Shown here: positions 1 through 8,694 of the stretch, in pieces | Layout: every line of letters starts with the position of its first letter | Position numbering within the stretch: position 1 is the first letter of the stretch | DNA from: Sphingomonas kyeonggiensis | Lineage (GTDB): Bacteria; Pseudomonadota; Alphaproteobacteria; Sphingomonadales; Sphingomonadaceae | Direction: 5' to 3' | NCBI RefSeq assembly: GCF_014204495.1 | Contig: NZ_JACHLN010000002.1 | Span: forward strand, 558,001 to 622,000 | Length of the DNA: 64,000 bases | Program-made: the position numbers and the translations under genes | The notes under the pieces: model-generated | Seen by the model: the letters and a program-made list of their open reading frames with translations, nothing else | Told to the model about the DNA's origin: nothing | Databases searched by the model: none

Positions 1-336
1 ACGCGGATCCTCGACCGCGATCGAGATGCAGAAATGCGGGATGCCGTGGAGGAAGTTGCTGGTGCCGTCGAGCGGATCGATGATCCAGCGCGGCTTGTCC
101 GGATCGCCGGCGATCTCGCCGCGCTCCTCGACCAGGAAGCCCCAGTCAGGACGCGCCTTCTGCAGCTCTTCGATCAACGTGTCCTCGGCGCGCTTGTCGG
201 CGATGCTGACAAAGTCGGCCGGACCCTTGCGGCTGACCTGGAGGTGCTGGACCTCGTTGAAGTCGCGACGCAGGCGCGGGCCGGCCTTGCGGCAGGCGCG
301 CTCCATGACGGTGATGAGGCCGGAATGGGCTACCAA
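1..336 (-). CDS. suhB: Inositol-1-monophosphatase family protein, 3' part cut by window edge
   Basis: This is the N-terminal 112 residues of a SuhB/IMPase family Mg-dependent sugar or inositol phosphatase. The rest lies outside the window. Visible metal-site residues are Glu70 (VEERGE) and the IDPLDGT motif at residues 86-92, followed by SNFLHGIP, which is diagnostic of the family. The start is inferred as TTG at 336, because the conserved family N-terminus (VAHSGLITVMERA) begins there and a GTGGAG ribosome-binding site lies 8 bases upstream. An internal ATG at 306 would remove conserved residues. It lies downstream of efp on the same strand, separated by a composite palindromic repeat. SuhB also acts in rRNA antitermination in enterobacteria; whether that holds here cannot be seen. 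Confidence 0.9.
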   Translation of the reverse strand, partial: MVAHSGLITVMERACRKAGPRLRRDFNEVQHLQVSRKGPADFVSIADKRAEDTLIEELQKARPDWGFLVEERGEIAGDPDKPRWIIDPLDGTSNFLHGIPHFCISIAVEDPR

Positions 337-357
337 TTCAAATGCTCCACACGAACA

Positions 358-488
358 CCTCTCCCGCATTTGCGGGAAAGGGAGGGACCCATCGCCTTAG
401 CGATGGGAGGGTGAGAGCCTTCTTCTTCGGGCTTTCGCCGGCAGAAGAACGCCCTCACCCAACCCTCTCCCGCGAAAGCGGGAGAGGG
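358..488. repeat. Composite palindromic repeat (CTCTCCCGC family), copy 1
   Basis: Two short hairpins with CTCTCCCGC/GCGGGAGAG-type arms (358-382 and 463-488) flank a central hairpin whose arms are GGGTGAGAGCC with TTCTTC and the reverse complement GAAGAA with GCCCTCACCC. The whole element can also fold as one long hairpin. Similar composites occur at 23610-23744 and 24931-25047. It fills the gap between efp and suhB and may act as a transcript-end structure or attenuator between them. Confidence 0.8.
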
Positions 489-501
489 CCAAGAATGCAA
501 A

Positions 502-1065
502 TCAATCCGCGCGGCGGACGTAGGCCTGCTCGTACACGTCGACGACGATGCGGGTGCCCGAAGCGATATGCGGCGGCACCATGATGCGCACGCCGTTGTC
601 GAGCACGGCCGGCTTGTACGACGACGAGGCCGTCTGGCCCTTCACCACGGCATCGGCCTCGACGATCGTCGCTTCGATCGTGTCGGGCAGCTGCACGCTG
701 ATGGCTTCTTCGTCATAGAGTTCCATCACCACGTCCATGCCGTCCTGCAGGAAGGCAGCCGCGTCGCCGAGCAGGTCGCGCGGCAGCGTGGTCTGGTCAT
801 AGGTTTCCTTGTCCATGAAGACGAGCGTGTCGCCTTCCGGATACAGGAACTGGAAGTCCTTGGTGTCGAGGCGCACGCGCTCGACCGTTTCCGCCGAGCG
901 GAAGCGGACGTTGTTCTTGCGGCCGTCGCGAAGGTTCTTGAGCTCGACCTGCATGTACGCACCGCCCTTGCCGGGCTGCGTGTGCTGGATCTTCACGGCA
1001 CGCCAGATGCCGTTTTCATATTCGATGATGTTGCCGGGACGGATGTCCACGCCGCTGATCTTCAT
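502..1065 (-). CDS. efp: Elongation factor P
   Basis: 187 residues, the normal length for EF-P, which binds the ribosome between the P and E sites and rescues stalling at polyproline stretches. The N-terminal KOW-like domain carries the loop PGKGGAY with Lys33 at the tip. This is the residue that EpmA beta-lysylates in E. coli, and it is not the Arg of EarP-rhamnosylated factors. The central and C-terminal OB domains follow, ending in the signature [16 protein letters not shown]. The gene is followed on the same strand by suhB. No epmA, epmB or earP candidate lies in the window, so the modification state is unknown. Confidence 0.97.
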   Translation of the reverse strand: MKISGVDIRPGNIIEYENGIWRAVKIQHTQPGKGGAYMQVELKNLRDGRKNNVRFRSAETVERVRLDTKDFQFLYPEGDTLVFMDKETYDQTTLPRDLLGDAAAFLQDGMDVVMELYDEEAISVQLPDTIEATIVEADAVVKGQTASSSYKPAVLDNGVRIMVPPHIASGTRIVVDVYEQAYVRRAD

Positions 1066-1147
1066 GGTCGAGACCTATGGAACTGAGAAAGAGCTGAGCG
1101 CGCGCCTTTAGCCGCGTGCGGCGTCTTCGGCAAGCCATCCCGCGCGG

Positions 1148-1209
1148 GTGAAAGCCGGGGCCTCGTGCCGCACGCTGTCCCTTTGCGGCGCGAGATCCCG
1201 GCTTTCACA
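1148..1209. repeat. Inverted repeat (GTGAAAGCCGGG / CCCGGCTTTCAC)
   Basis: Arms GTGAAAGCCGGGGCCTCG and CGAGATCCCGGCTTTCAC enclose about 26 bases between efp and the M23 peptidase gene. It belongs to the same dispersed class of CCGGCTTTCGCCGG-like repeats seen at 8607, 12365, 46486 and 63683. It may end transcription of the upstream peptidase gene, but it has no T-tract. Confidence 0.65.
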
Positions 1210-1220
1210 GCGATGACGGA

Positions 1221-1823
1221 CTATCGATCGGCATCCCGCAGCAGCGGATAGGGATTTATGTTCCGGCCCTGCCACCAGCCTTCGCCCGGCTGCATCAGCT
1301 TGATCTCGAAATGGAGATGCGGTGCCCCGCCCTGCGCGCTGCCGGTATTGCCCACCGTCGCGATCTGCTCGCCCTGCCGCACGACCTGCTTCTCGGCGAC
1401 CAGATAGGTATCGAGATGCGCATAATAGTGGATCGTCGTGCGATCGCGGGTGCGGACATAGAGGGTATGCCCGCCATTCACGCTCTCGAAGATCTTTTCG
1501 ACCGTGCCCGAGGCGGCCGCGAGTACCGGCGTACCGTGCGGCGCCATGATGTCGATCGCATGATGCTCACGAGTGCCCCCGCCCCGGCTCTGCCCCCAGG
1601 TGTCGCTGAGCTGCCGCGCCGCGACACCCTCCACCGGGATGATCAGGGCGACCGGGTCGCCGTTGCCCGCAGCTGGCGCCGACGCAGGCTCCGTTCCGAC
1701 CGATTGCGACGCGGGAGACGCCGCAGGCTGGACGGTGATCCGGACCAGCGAGAGAAAGGCCAGCGCAAGCAGCAACAGCAGCGCACCCATCCCCCAGCCG
1801 ATCCGTTTCGCCCAGACCAGCAT
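1221..1823 (-). CDS. Membrane-anchored M23 (LytM-type) metallopeptidase
   Basis: 200 residues. One N-terminal membrane segment (about residues 11-29) is followed by an Ala/Pro-rich linker and an M23 domain. Zinc-site motifs are H88-A-I-D91 and H169-L-H171-F-E, with the active-site His in HYYAH (132-136), so the catalytic site looks intact. It probably cleaves peptidoglycan cross-links in the periplasm. The ATG at 1823 lies 5 bases after the stop of the L,D-transpeptidase gene and begins the hydrophobic anchor. A longer upstream reading only overlaps that gene. Pairing with an L,D-transpeptidase suggests a joint role in cell-wall remodelling. Confidence 0.9.
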   Translation of the reverse strand: MLVWAKRIGWGMGALLLLLALAFLSLVRITVQPAASPASQSVGTEPASAPAAGNGDPVALIIPVEGVAARQLSDTWGQSRGGGTREHHAIDIMAPHGTPVLAAASGTVEKIFESVNGGHTLYVRTRDRTTIHYYAHLDTYLVAEKQVVRQGEQIATVGNTGSAQGGAPHLHFEIKLMQPGEGWWQGRNINPYPLLRDADR

Positions 1824-1828
1824 CGCCC

Positions 1829-2839
1829 CTATTCCTGGAATACGGCCTTGGTGCCCGGCTTGACCATCAGCGCGAGCCGGGTGGCATCCCAATTGGTCAG
1901 GCGGATGCAGCCATGGCTTTCGGTGCGGCCGATCGTCTGCGGTTCGGGCGTGCCATGGATGCCGTAATGCTCCTTCGACAGGTCCAGCCACACCACCCCC
2001 ACCGGGCCATTGGGTCCCGGCGGCAACATCGCCGGGTCACTGCCCTTCTTCGCGTCCCAGAACAGCTTGGGGTTGTAGTGGAACTTGGGGTTGGTGTCCG
2101 CCCCATAGATCTTCCAGATACCGATGGGCAGCGGATCATGCGCGCTGCCCATCGTCGCGTTGAACTGTGCGACAAGGCGGTCCTGCTTGTCGAACACCTT
2201 GAGCACCTTCTCGCTCTTGTCGACGACGAGATGGTCCGCCTCCGGCACCTTGGCCTCGACATTGAGCATGGTGAGCGTCTGGCGCCACTCCGGCTTGATG
2301 TCCGCCGGATAGTCGCGCGAGGCAGGCAGCGCGTTGGGGAAGATGAACTCCGCCCCCGGCCCGATCGCCTTGCCGCCCGGGTTCAGCTCCACCAGCACCT
2401 CCGGCGTGGTGTGGAACATCTCGGCCAGCTTCTCGAGTGGACGGGTGTAACCAAGCGATGGCAGCTTCGCCTGCTTCTCCGGATCCTTAGGGATCGGATT
2501 GACGTACGGCCCCTTCAGGGTCTCCGCATCGAGCGTCAGCTTTCGCACGGGTCGCAGCGAGGCATAGGGTGCCAGCGCCTTGAGCGTCGACGCATCCAGC
2601 TTGCCGCTGGGCGTCATCCCGCGCGAAGTCTGGAAGCCCTTGAGCGCCGCCGTGAGCGACTGCCCCTCCCGCCCATCGAGAATGCCCGGCGAGAAGCCGA
2701 GATGATCGAGGATCACCTGGGCATGGAGGATGGTATAGTCGATCGGCGGCTTGCCCGAAGTTCCCGCCTGCGCGAATGCACCGGGACCGAGCGAGGCAAA
2801 GGCGAGGCAAGCCGACAACCCAAGGAATTTCCGCACCAA
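1829..2839 (-). CDS. L,D-transpeptidase (YkuD domain) with peptidoglycan-binding region
   Basis: 336 residues. A signal peptide (cleavage near AFAQ-A, residue 24) is followed by a PG_binding_1-like region (about 35-90, LDHLGFSPGILDG..), a LysM-like segment (about 133-170) and a C-terminal YkuD domain. The catalytic signature HGTPEP..SHGCIRLTNWD is complete, with nucleophile Cys311. The family forms 3-3 cross-links in murein or anchors outer-membrane proteins to it. The architecture resembles E. coli YcbB more than the short ErfK proteins. It is the first gene of a pair with the M23 peptidase. Confidence 0.93.
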   Translation of the reverse strand: MVRKFLGLSACLAFASLGPGAFAQAGTSGKPPIDYTILHAQVILDHLGFSPGILDGREGQSLTAALKGFQTSRGMTPSGKLDASTLKALAPYASLRPVRKLTLDAETLKGPYVNPIPKDPEKQAKLPSLGYTRPLEKLAEMFHTTPEVLVELNPGGKAIGPGAEFIFPNALPASRDYPADIKPEWRQTLTMLNVEAKVPEADHLVVDKSEKVLKVFDKQDRLVAQFNATMGSAHDPLPIGIWKIYGADTNPKFHYNPKLFWDAKKGSDPAMLPPGPNGPVGVVWLDLSKEHYGIHGTPEPQTIGRTESHGCIRLTNWDATRLALMVKPGTKAVFQE

Positions 2840-2899
2840 ATCAAGCTCCTGCAGACGACGTTCCGCAAGAACAACGGCTGGAACTCCGGGTTGGTTTCG

Positions 2900-3586
2900 T
2901 TAGGCCAGCACCGCCGCGAACGCCTTGATAGCCGCTTCCTCGTCCCCGCCCCACACGGCGTTGGAAACCGCCAGGAAGTCCGCCCCCGCCTTGACCAGCG
3001 GCGCGGCGTTGTACGGCGTGATCCCGCCGATCGCGACGCAGGGCAGCTCGAACAGCGCCGACCACCAGCTCAGGATCACCGGCTCGGGCCGATGCTTGGT
3101 CTCCTTGGTCGTGGTCGGATAGAAGGCGCCGAACGCGACATAGTCCGCGCCCGCCTCGCCCGCTTCCATCGCCAGATGGCGGCTGTCATGGCAGGTCACG
3201 CCGATCTGCACTTCCGGGCCGAGCACCGAACGCGCCTCGCGCGGATCGCCATCGCCCTGCCCCAGATGCACGCCGTCCGCGCCGAGCCGCTTGGCCAGGC
3301 TGACGTCGTCGTTGACGATGAACGCCACGTCGGCATCCGCACAGATCTGGCGCAGCGGCTCGCCAAGCCGTGCCGCCTCATGCTGATCGACACCCTTCAC
3401 CCGGAACTGGAAGGCGGCGACCGCCCCCGCGCCGAGCGCGCGCTTGAGGCGCTCCGGGAAGGCGCCCGCCACATCGAGCGGCGAGATCAGATAGAGCTGG
3501 CACTTCGGCCGGCGCACGTCGCGCACGAACTGGTCGGCGAAATTCGGGTCGAGCGGCGGCAGGCCGTCTTCATCAAGGTCGGTCAT
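2900..3586 (-). CDS. thiE: Thiamine phosphate synthase
   Basis: 228 residues. It joins hydroxymethylpyrimidine diphosphate and thiazole phosphate to make thiamine phosphate. TIM-barrel motifs are present: the QFRVKG strand, VNDD, GADGVHLGQGD (diphosphate/Mg binding), GVTCHDSRHLAMEAGEAGADYVAFGAFYPT as separated segments, and AIGGITPYNA. The ATG at 3586 starts the recognisable family sequence. The open frame continues far upstream to 4171 but overlaps the DUF805 gene antisense and is not coding. No TPP riboswitch is evident in the 117 bases upstream, and no other thi genes are adjacent. Confidence 0.93.
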   Translation of the reverse strand: MTDLDEDGLPPLDPNFADQFVRDVRRPKCQLYLISPLDVAGAFPERLKRALGAGAVAAFQFRVKGVDQHEAARLGEPLRQICADADVAFIVNDDVSLAKRLGADGVHLGQGDGDPREARSVLGPEVQIGVTCHDSRHLAMEAGEAGADYVAFGAFYPTTTKETKHRPEPVILSWWSALFELPCVAIGGITPYNAAPLVKAGADFLAVSNAVWGGDEEAAIKAFAAVLA

Positions 3587-3703
3587 CCCGGCTGCCTTAG
3601 CGAAAGCCGCCTGACTGCACCACTCTCGATCGAAAGGGCGTGACAGCCCGTCCCGCGCCAAGGCAGGATCACCCCGGTTAGCAGGCGAAAAAGGGGGATT
3701 CGC

Positions 3704-4192
3704 ATGTTCAGCATGTTCAAATGGCCGATCGGGCGCTGCGGTCGCGGCGCGATGTTCCTGTGGCTGGTGCTCGGCAGCCTGGGCTTCTCGGCGATCAAGT
3801 TCTTCGCCTTCCAGCAGATCGACATCGGCGCGATCCAGCTCGGCTTCCGCTCCGGCGCGCTCACGCATCCGGCGGCCTTTCCGCTCTGGTATGTCGCGCT
3901 GGAGGCAGCGTTCAACCTGGCGCTGATCGTCGTCGCCATCGCCCGGCTCCACGACATCGGCAAGCCGGGCTGGTGGCTCCTCGGCTTCGTCGCGCTGGCA
4001 GGCCTCGCCGCCTTGCCGGGGCTCAGCATCCTCATCGTCGTTGCGCTCGTCCTGTGGCTCGCGCTGCTGTTCTGGCCCGGCACCTTCGGTCCCAACGCCT
4101 ATGGCCCGCACCCACTCGGCTGGGAATCGCGCGAACATTATGAACGGCAGATGCGTGAGCTTCGCGAGCATGTCCCGCCGGGCAAGGCCTAG
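3704..4192 (+). CDS. DUF805 family inner-membrane protein
   Basis: 162 residues with three to four hydrophobic segments (about 17-35, 60-80, 90-108, 108-128). The family signature ARLHDIGKPGWW (about 80-91) is clear, as is the N-terminal glycine/arginine motif (IGRCGRG). The function of DUF805 proteins is unknown. The C-terminus is soluble and charged (GWESREHYERQMRELREH). The gene converges on the O-methyltransferase gene, and the two stop codons overlap by 4 bases at CTAG. Confidence 0.85.
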   Translation: MFSMFKWPIGRCGRGAMFLWLVLGSLGFSAIKFFAFQQIDIGAIQLGFRSGALTHPAAFPLWYVALEAAFNLALIVVAIARLHDIGKPGWWLLGFVALAGLAALPGLSILIVVALVLWLALLFWPGTFGPNAYGPHPLGWESREHYERQMRELREHVPPGKA

Positions 4193-4857
4193 CCGCCGCG
4201 CACCACCGCCATCAGGAAGCCGTCCCAGCCCTTGTCGCCGACCGTCTGGATGGCGGTGGCGTCGAGGCGGGGCTCGACGGAAACCGCATCGAACAGCGCC
4301 CGCGCGCCGATCACCCGCGGGTCGGCATTGTCGGGATCGAGGATGTTTCCCTCGCGGATCACGTTATCGACCAGGATCACGCTGCCCGGCCGGGTGAGCG
4401 CCAGCGCTGCCTCGAGATAGGCGACATTGCTCGGCTTGTCGGCATCGATGAAGACCAGGTCGAACGGCCCCTCGCCCGCCGCGACCATCGCCGCCAGCGT
4501 ATCCACCGCGGGCCCGACCCGAACCTCGCAGCGGTCGGCAAAGCCCGCCCGGGCAAGATTGGTCCGCGCCACCTCGGCATGATGCGGCTCCAGCTCCAGC
4601 GTCAACAGCCGCCCGTCCTCGGGCAAGGCCCGCGCCAGCCAGATCGTCGAATAGCCGCCCAGCGTACCCACTTCGAGGATACGCCGCGCGCCGGACATCC
4701 GCGCCAGCAGCTCGAGCATCCTGCCCTGCGCCGCCGACACGTCGATCGGCGGCAGCCCGCCCGCAGCATTCGCCGCCAGCGCGGCATCAAGCACTGGATC
4801 GTCGCCAAGCAGCCTGTCGGCGATATAACCGTCAACCTCGGCCCAGCGCCGCTCCAT
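4189..4857 (-). CDS. Class I SAM-dependent O-methyltransferase (catechol/CoA-type)
   Basis: 222 residues, typical of the cation-dependent O-methyltransferase family (Methyltransf_3). SAM motif LEVGTLGGYST lies at about 61-71. The metal and catalytic residues are in FIDADK (Asp138, Asp140) and VDN (Asp164-Asn165). The substrate is probably a catechol-like diol, but cannot be named from sequence. The ATG at 4857 overlaps the stop of the upstream ABM gene (TGATG), so translation is probably coupled. It is the last gene of a three-gene set (PH-like membrane protein, exported ABM protein, methyltransferase). Confidence 0.9.
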   Translation of the reverse strand: MERRWAEVDGYIADRLLGDDPVLDAALAANAAGGLPPIDVSAAQGRMLELLARMSGARRILEVGTLGGYSTIWLARALPEDGRLLTLELEPHHAEVARTNLARAGFADRCEVRVGPAVDTLAAMVAAGEGPFDLVFIDADKPSNVAYLEAALALTRPGSVILVDNVIREGNILDPDNADPRVIGARALFDAVSVEPRLDATAIQTVGDKGWDGFLMAVVRGG

Positions 4858-5240
4858 CAGCGCGCCGCGCCGTTCACCGGTCGCGTCTCGACATGCGTCT
4901 CGAACCCGGCGATCAGCGGCCGTCCCCTCGCGATCGCGTCCCGCACCGCCGGCAGCTTGAGCGAGTCGGCGTGGAACTGCTTCGACTTCCACACCTCGGT
5001 GATCCAGATGCCGTCGGCATCGCCCAGGTCCTCGGCAATCAGATAGGCGATGCAGCCGGGCATGTCGGCGGCGCCGCCGCTCAGCAGCGCGATCAGCTCG
5101 GCGCGCTTGCCCGGCTGGGCCTTGATCTTGCCGATCATCCCGTAAAGCGCGTCTTCCATCCGGAACTCCCTGGCCAAGGCGGGCGTGCCCAGCAACGCGA
5201 GTGCGAAGCCGGCCAAAACGGGTCTGCGGGCAATGGTCAT
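4857..5240 (-). CDS. Exported antibiotic-biosynthesis-monooxygenase (ABM) domain protein
   Basis: 127 residues. The N-terminus has a twin arginine followed by a hydrophobic core and ALA-RE cleavage site (about residue 23), so it is probably exported, possibly by Tat. The mature part (about 31-120) is a single ABM ferredoxin-like domain (YGMIGKIKAQPGKRAELIALL.., then WITEVWKSKQFHADSL). Members act as cofactor-free quinol or polyketide monooxygenases, or as dimeric domains of unknown role. It overlaps the genes on both sides (4 bases with the upstream gene, 1 with the downstream one), which implies coordinated production. Most ABM proteins are cytoplasmic, so the export signal is unusual. Confidence 0.82.
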   Translation of the reverse strand: MTIARRPVLAGFALALLGTPALAREFRMEDALYGMIGKIKAQPGKRAELIALLSGGAADMPGCIAYLIAEDLGDADGIWITEVWKSKQFHADSLKLPAVRDAIARGRPLIAGFETHVETRPVNGAAR

Positions 5241-5716
5241 GCGGCCACCCTAGCCGCTTCCAGCGCCGCGATGAAGGCTGCCGGATCGTCGAAGCGGTGC
5301 GCCACTGCCCGGATCGCCCTGCGCCGCCGTAAGATCGGTTCGTCCAGCTCGACCAGCAAATTCGGGTAGGCGATCAGGCCGAGATTGAGCGCGTCGCGCC
5401 GCTTGATCTCCGCGCCCTCCCAGCTGGTGCGTACCGCCGAGACGCGCGCCACCGGAACCTCGACCCCGGCGATATGGCCTGCCCGCAGGACCAGCCGCTC
5501 GCCATCCACCAGCACGGGCAGCCGCCGAAAGGAGCGGATCGCATGCACCAGCCACACCACGCCCGCCAGGCTGGCCAGCGTGACGACCATCGCCACCCGC
5601 CAGTCCCACAGCGCCAGCAGGAAATGGACGACCGCCAGCTCCAGCCCGGCAAGCGCGGCGAACACCCACATCATCGGCGCGAGGCTGCGATGATAGGGGT
5701 GTTCGCTCGCGGCCAA
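5237..5716 (-). CDS. Two-helix membrane protein with PH-like domain, function unknown
   Basis: 159 residues. Two membrane segments (about 14-35 and 40-59) precede a cytoplasmic part of about 90 residues (LPVLVDGERLVLRAGHIAG..). This part looks like a bacterial pleckstrin-homology (bPH/YdbT-type) fold, judged only by its pattern of beta strands. The start lies 2 bases downstream of the fbaB stop, and its end overlaps the ABM gene by 4 bases (ATGA). It may therefore be transcribed with the glycolytic gene upstream. I do not recognise a specific function. Confidence 0.75.
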   Translation of the reverse strand: MAASEHPYHRSLAPMMWVFAALAGLELAVVHFLLALWDWRVAMVVTLASLAGVVWLVHAIRSFRRLPVLVDGERLVLRAGHIAGVEVPVARVSAVRTSWEGAEIKRRDALNLGLIAYPNLLVELDEPILRRRRAIRAVAHRFDDPAAFIAALEAARVAA

Positions 5717-5718
5717 GC

Positions 5719-6633
5719 TTATTGCTCGCCCTTGTAGATGCCGACCAGCTTGTCGAGCATCGCCAGCGCTTCCGCACGCGGGCGCTGGAAGGTGTTGCGC
5801 CCGATGATCGAGCCGTTGCCGCCGCCGTCACGGATGTCGATCGCGTCCTGGTAGACGGCGTCGGCGCCCTTGGCCGCGCCGCCCGAGAAGACCACGATGC
5901 GGCGACCGTTGAAGCAGCTCTTCACGACATGCTTCACCCGGTCGGCCTGGCTCGACCAGTCGGTGCCTTCATACACCTTCTGCGCGTCCTTCTGCTCGAT
6001 ATGCGCGCTCGGCAGCTTCACCTTGATGATGTGCGCGCCGAGCAGCGCGGCGATGTGCGCGGCATAGGCGCCGACGTCGAGCGCCAGCTCGCCGTCCTTG
6101 CTCAGCTTGCCGCCGCGCGGATAGGACCAGATCACCGTCGCGATGCCGACCGAGGCCGCCTCGGCGCGCAGTTCCTTGATCTCCTCGATCATCTCGAACA
6201 CGTCTTCCGAGCCCGGATAGATGGTGAAGCCGATCGCGGCACAGCCCAGCCGCAGCGCGTCGTCCACGCCGCCCGTCACGGCCTGGTTGTTGCTGGTCGC
6301 CCAGCTGTTCGAGCTGTTGACCTTGAGGATCGTCGGGATCTGGCCGGCAAAGGTGTCGGCACCCGCCTCGATCATGCCCAGCGGCGCGGCATAGGCACTC
6401 AGGCCCGCGTCGATCGCCAGCTGGTAGTGGTAATGGGGATCATAGGCATCCGGGTTCACCGCGAAGCTGCGCGCCGGGCCATGCTCGAAGCCCTGATCGA
6501 CCGGCAGGATGATCAGCTTGCCCGTGCCGCCCAGCCTGCCCTGCATCAGGATGCGGGCGAGGTTCGCCTTCACGCCGGGATTGTCGGATTCATAGTTCGC
6601 GAGAATGGCTTTTACGGCCGGCGTGATCGACAT
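5719..6633 (-). CDS. fbaB: Class I fructose-bisphosphate aldolase (DhnA/FbaB type)
   Basis: 304 residues, a metal-independent Schiff-base aldolase of the DhnA/LacD-like branch that cleaves fructose 1,6-bisphosphate. The LPVDQGFEHGP motif (about 40-50), the candidate catalytic lysine in IIKVKLPS (Lys204 or Lys206) and the phosphate-binding end VFSGGAAKG and GSIIGRN are present. The ATG at 6633 is preceded by AAGGGG. The longer open frame upstream to 7167 is a shadow over the thioredoxin gene. It lies near pgk, gap and tkt on the same strand, but the oppositely oriented thioredoxin gene sits between them. Confidence 0.93.
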   Translation of the reverse strand: MSITPAVKAILANYESDNPGVKANLARILMQGRLGGTGKLIILPVDQGFEHGPARSFAVNPDAYDPHYHYQLAIDAGLSAYAAPLGMIEAGADTFAGQIPTILKVNSSNSWATSNNQAVTGGVDDALRLGCAAIGFTIYPGSEDVFEMIEEIKELRAEAASVGIATVIWSYPRGGKLSKDGELALDVGAYAAHIAALLGAHIIKVKLPSAHIEQKDAQKVYEGTDWSSQADRVKHVVKSCFNGRRIVVFSGGAAKGADAVYQDAIDIRDGGGNGSIIGRNTFQRPRAEALAMLDKLVGIYKGEQ

Positions 6634-6813
6634 CTGTATCCCCTTGCATATCTGGTGTTGGGGAGCCCCTATCGCCCGGATTTGCAGGCGAAAAGCCTGA
6701 CAACGCTGCCACCGTGCAAGCTTTTCTGCAAGCGACGATGAGCGGTTCCGATCCCGCGCTTGACGGCGCCGTGGGCCGGAGACAGCATGGCCTCGGCTAG
6801 AGGGGGAAAAGCC

Positions 6814-7338
6814 ATGGGGATTTCTGCACTTTGCACGCGGCTGGCGCTTGCTGCGCTGCCATTCTCGCTGCTCGGGGCCGCACCGGCGCCGGCACCCATG
6901 GTCGCAGCCGTCAAGGTCGGCCAGCCCGCCCCGCCCTTCACGCTCCGGTTGATCCGCGGCGGCAACAAGGTCTCGCTCGACGAGCTCCGCGGCAACGTCA
7001 TCGTCCTGAACTTCTGGGCGACCTGGTGCGCGCCCTGCCGCAAGGAGCTGCCGACGCTCGATCGCTATTATGAGCTGCGCAAGGATGCCGGGCTGCGCGT
7101 CTACGCCGTCGCCACGGAAGATTCGCTGCCGGTCTATCAGCTCAAGAAGCTGTTCGACGTGATGCACATCGATCCGGTGCGCTCGATCAAGGGGCCGTAT
7201 GACGTGGTGGGGAACGCCGTGCCGACCAACATCATCATCGATCGGAACGGCGTCGTCCGCTACGCCAAGGCCGCGGCGCTGGACCTCGACCGGCTGAACG
7301 AACTGCTCGTGCCGCTGCTCAACGAGAAAGTGAAATAG
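6814..7338 (+). CDS. TlpA/ResA-like thioredoxin-family protein, exported
   Basis: 174 residues. A signal peptide or anchor (about 5-22, [20 protein letters not shown]) precedes a thioredoxin fold. The redox motif is W71-C72-A-P-C75, followed by a cis-Pro segment (AVPTNIII). It probably reduces or keeps reduced a periplasmic disulfide, as in cytochrome c maturation, though no ccm genes are near. The ATG at 6814 has the ribosome-binding site AGGGGGAAAA; the upstream in-frame ATG at 6760 lacks one. It converges on pgk, with a GC-rich imperfect hairpin in the 39-base gap. Confidence 0.88.
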   Translation: MGISALCTRLALAALPFSLLGAAPAPAPMVAAVKVGQPAPPFTLRLIRGGNKVSLDELRGNVIVLNFWATWCAPCRKELPTLDRYYELRKDAGLRVYAVATEDSLPVYQLKKLFDVMHIDPVRSIKGPYDVVGNAVPTNIIIDRNGVVRYAKAAALDLDRLNELLVPLLNEKVK

Positions 7339-7377
7339 CCCGGGCGGGGACGCCGCAGGGCGCCCCCAGGGCCGGTT

Positions 7378-8571
7378 TCAGCCTGCCAGCGCGGCGACGC
7401 CGGGCAGCTCCTTGCCTTCCATCCATTCGAGGAAGGCACCGCCCGCGGTCGAGACGAAGGTGAAATCCCCCGAGACGCCGGCCTGGTTGAGTGCCGCCAC
7501 CGTGTCACCACCACCGGCGACCGAGACGAGCTGGCCTTCCTTGGTCAGCGCCGCGGCGGTCTTCGCCAGCGACACCGTCGCGGTGTCGAACGGCGGGGTC
7601 TCGAACGCGCCGAGCGGGCCGTTCCACACCAGGGTGCGGCAGGTCTTGAGCACATCGGCAAGCGCTTCGGTCGCCGCCGGGCCGATGTCGAGGATCATCT
7701 CGTCGGCCGCGACTTCGTGGACGTTGACCGTGCGCAGGCTCGGCGGGTTCGCCGCGAACTCCTTCGCCACGACCACGTCATAGGGCAGGTGCACGGTGCA
7801 GTTGGCGCGGTCGGCCGCGTCGAGGATTTCCTCGGCGGTGCCGGTCAGGTCGTGCTCGCACAGCGACTTGCCCACATCCACGCCGCGCGCGGCGAGGAAG
7901 GTGTTGGCCATGCCGCCGCCGATGATCAGGTGATCGACCTTCTCGACCAGATGGCGCAGCACGTCGAGCTTCGAGGAGACCTTGGCACCCCCGACAACCG
8001 CCGCGACCGGATGCTCGGGATTGCCGAGCGCCTTGTCGAGCGCGTCGAGCTCGGCTTCCATCTGGCGGCCGGCGAAGGCAGGCAGCTTGTGCGCCAGGCC
8101 CTCGGTCGAGGCATGGGCGCGGTGCGCGGCCGAGAATGCGTCGTTGACGTAGAGGTCGCCGAGTGCCGCAAGCGCGTCGATCGCCTCGGGCGTGTTCTTC
8201 TCTTCGCCCGGATCGAAGCGAGTATTCTCGAGCAGAGCGATATCGCCCTCGCCCATCGCCGCGATCGCCTCGGCCGCGCCATCGGTGTCGACGAAGCGGA
8301 CTTCGCGGCCCAGCACATGGGCGAACGGCTGGGTGACCAGCGACAGGCTCATCTCGGGGTTACGCTGCCCCTTGGGGCGGCCGAAATGCGCGAGGACGAT
8401 AACCTTGGCGCCCTTGTCCGCCAGCTCGGCGACGGTCTGCACGGCGGCGCGCAGCCGGGTGTCGTCGGTCACCTGGCCATCGGCCATCGGCACGTTGAGG
8501 TCCTCGCGGACCAGCACGCGCTTGCCGGCGATATCGCCCATGTCGTCGAGCGTCTTGAAGTTGCGCGCCAT
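7378..8571 (-). CDS. pgk: Phosphoglycerate kinase
   Basis: 397 residues, the normal length. It transfers phosphate from 1,3-bisphosphoglycerate to ADP. Family motifs are VREDLNVPM (about 20-28), [20 protein letters not shown] (about 190) and the nucleotide-binding GGGDTVAAL near the C-terminus. The ATG at 8571 is preceded by GAGGGA. It is downstream of tkt and gap on the same strand, with a palindromic repeat (8607-8688) in the gap between gap and pgk. Confidence 0.97.
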   Translation of the reverse strand: MARNFKTLDDMGDIAGKRVLVREDLNVPMADGQVTDDTRLRAAVQTVAELADKGAKVIVLAHFGRPKGQRNPEMSLSLVTQPFAHVLGREVRFVDTDGAAEAIAAMGEGDIALLENTRFDPGEEKNTPEAIDALAALGDLYVNDAFSAAHRAHASTEGLAHKLPAFAGRQMEAELDALDKALGNPEHPVAAVVGGAKVSSKLDVLRHLVEKVDHLIIGGGMANTFLAARGVDVGKSLCEHDLTGTAEEILDAADRANCTVHLPYDVVVAKEFAANPPSLRTVNVHEVAADEMILDIGPAATEALADVLKTCRTLVWNGPLGAFETPPFDTATVSLAKTAAALTKEGQLVSVAGGGDTVAALNQAGVSGDFTFVSTAGGAFLEWMEGKELPGVAALAG

Positions 8572-8606
8572 TTCGTCCCTCACAAATCGAGCGGTCGCCC
8601 TATCCC

Positions 8607-8688
8607 CGTCATCCCGGCGCAAGCCGGGATCTCAGGAGATAGAGCGACCCTTATGCCTCACGAGATCCCGACTTTCGTCGGGATGACG
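8607..8688. repeat. Inverted repeat (CGTCATCCCGG / CCGGGATGACG class)
   Basis: The left arm CGTCATCCCGGCGCAAGCCG and the right arm CCCGACTTTCGTCGGGATGACG enclose a further pair of short arms (GGGATCTC / GAGATCCC). It fills most of the gap between gap and pgk and could form an RNA hairpin that sets their relative expression. It belongs to the GTCATCCC class also found at 16942, 21435, 45296 and 46486. Confidence 0.75.
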
Positions 8689-8694
8689 CGCAAA

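Noticed and set aside
3587..3703. A TPP riboswitch in front of thiE
   Set aside because: The conserved CUGAGA and ACCUGAUCUGG-like elements of the THI box are not present in the 117 bases upstream.
7345..7372. GC-rich imperfect hairpin between the thioredoxin gene and pgk as a terminator
   Set aside because: The stem is irregular and has no T-run, so I did not list it as a feature.
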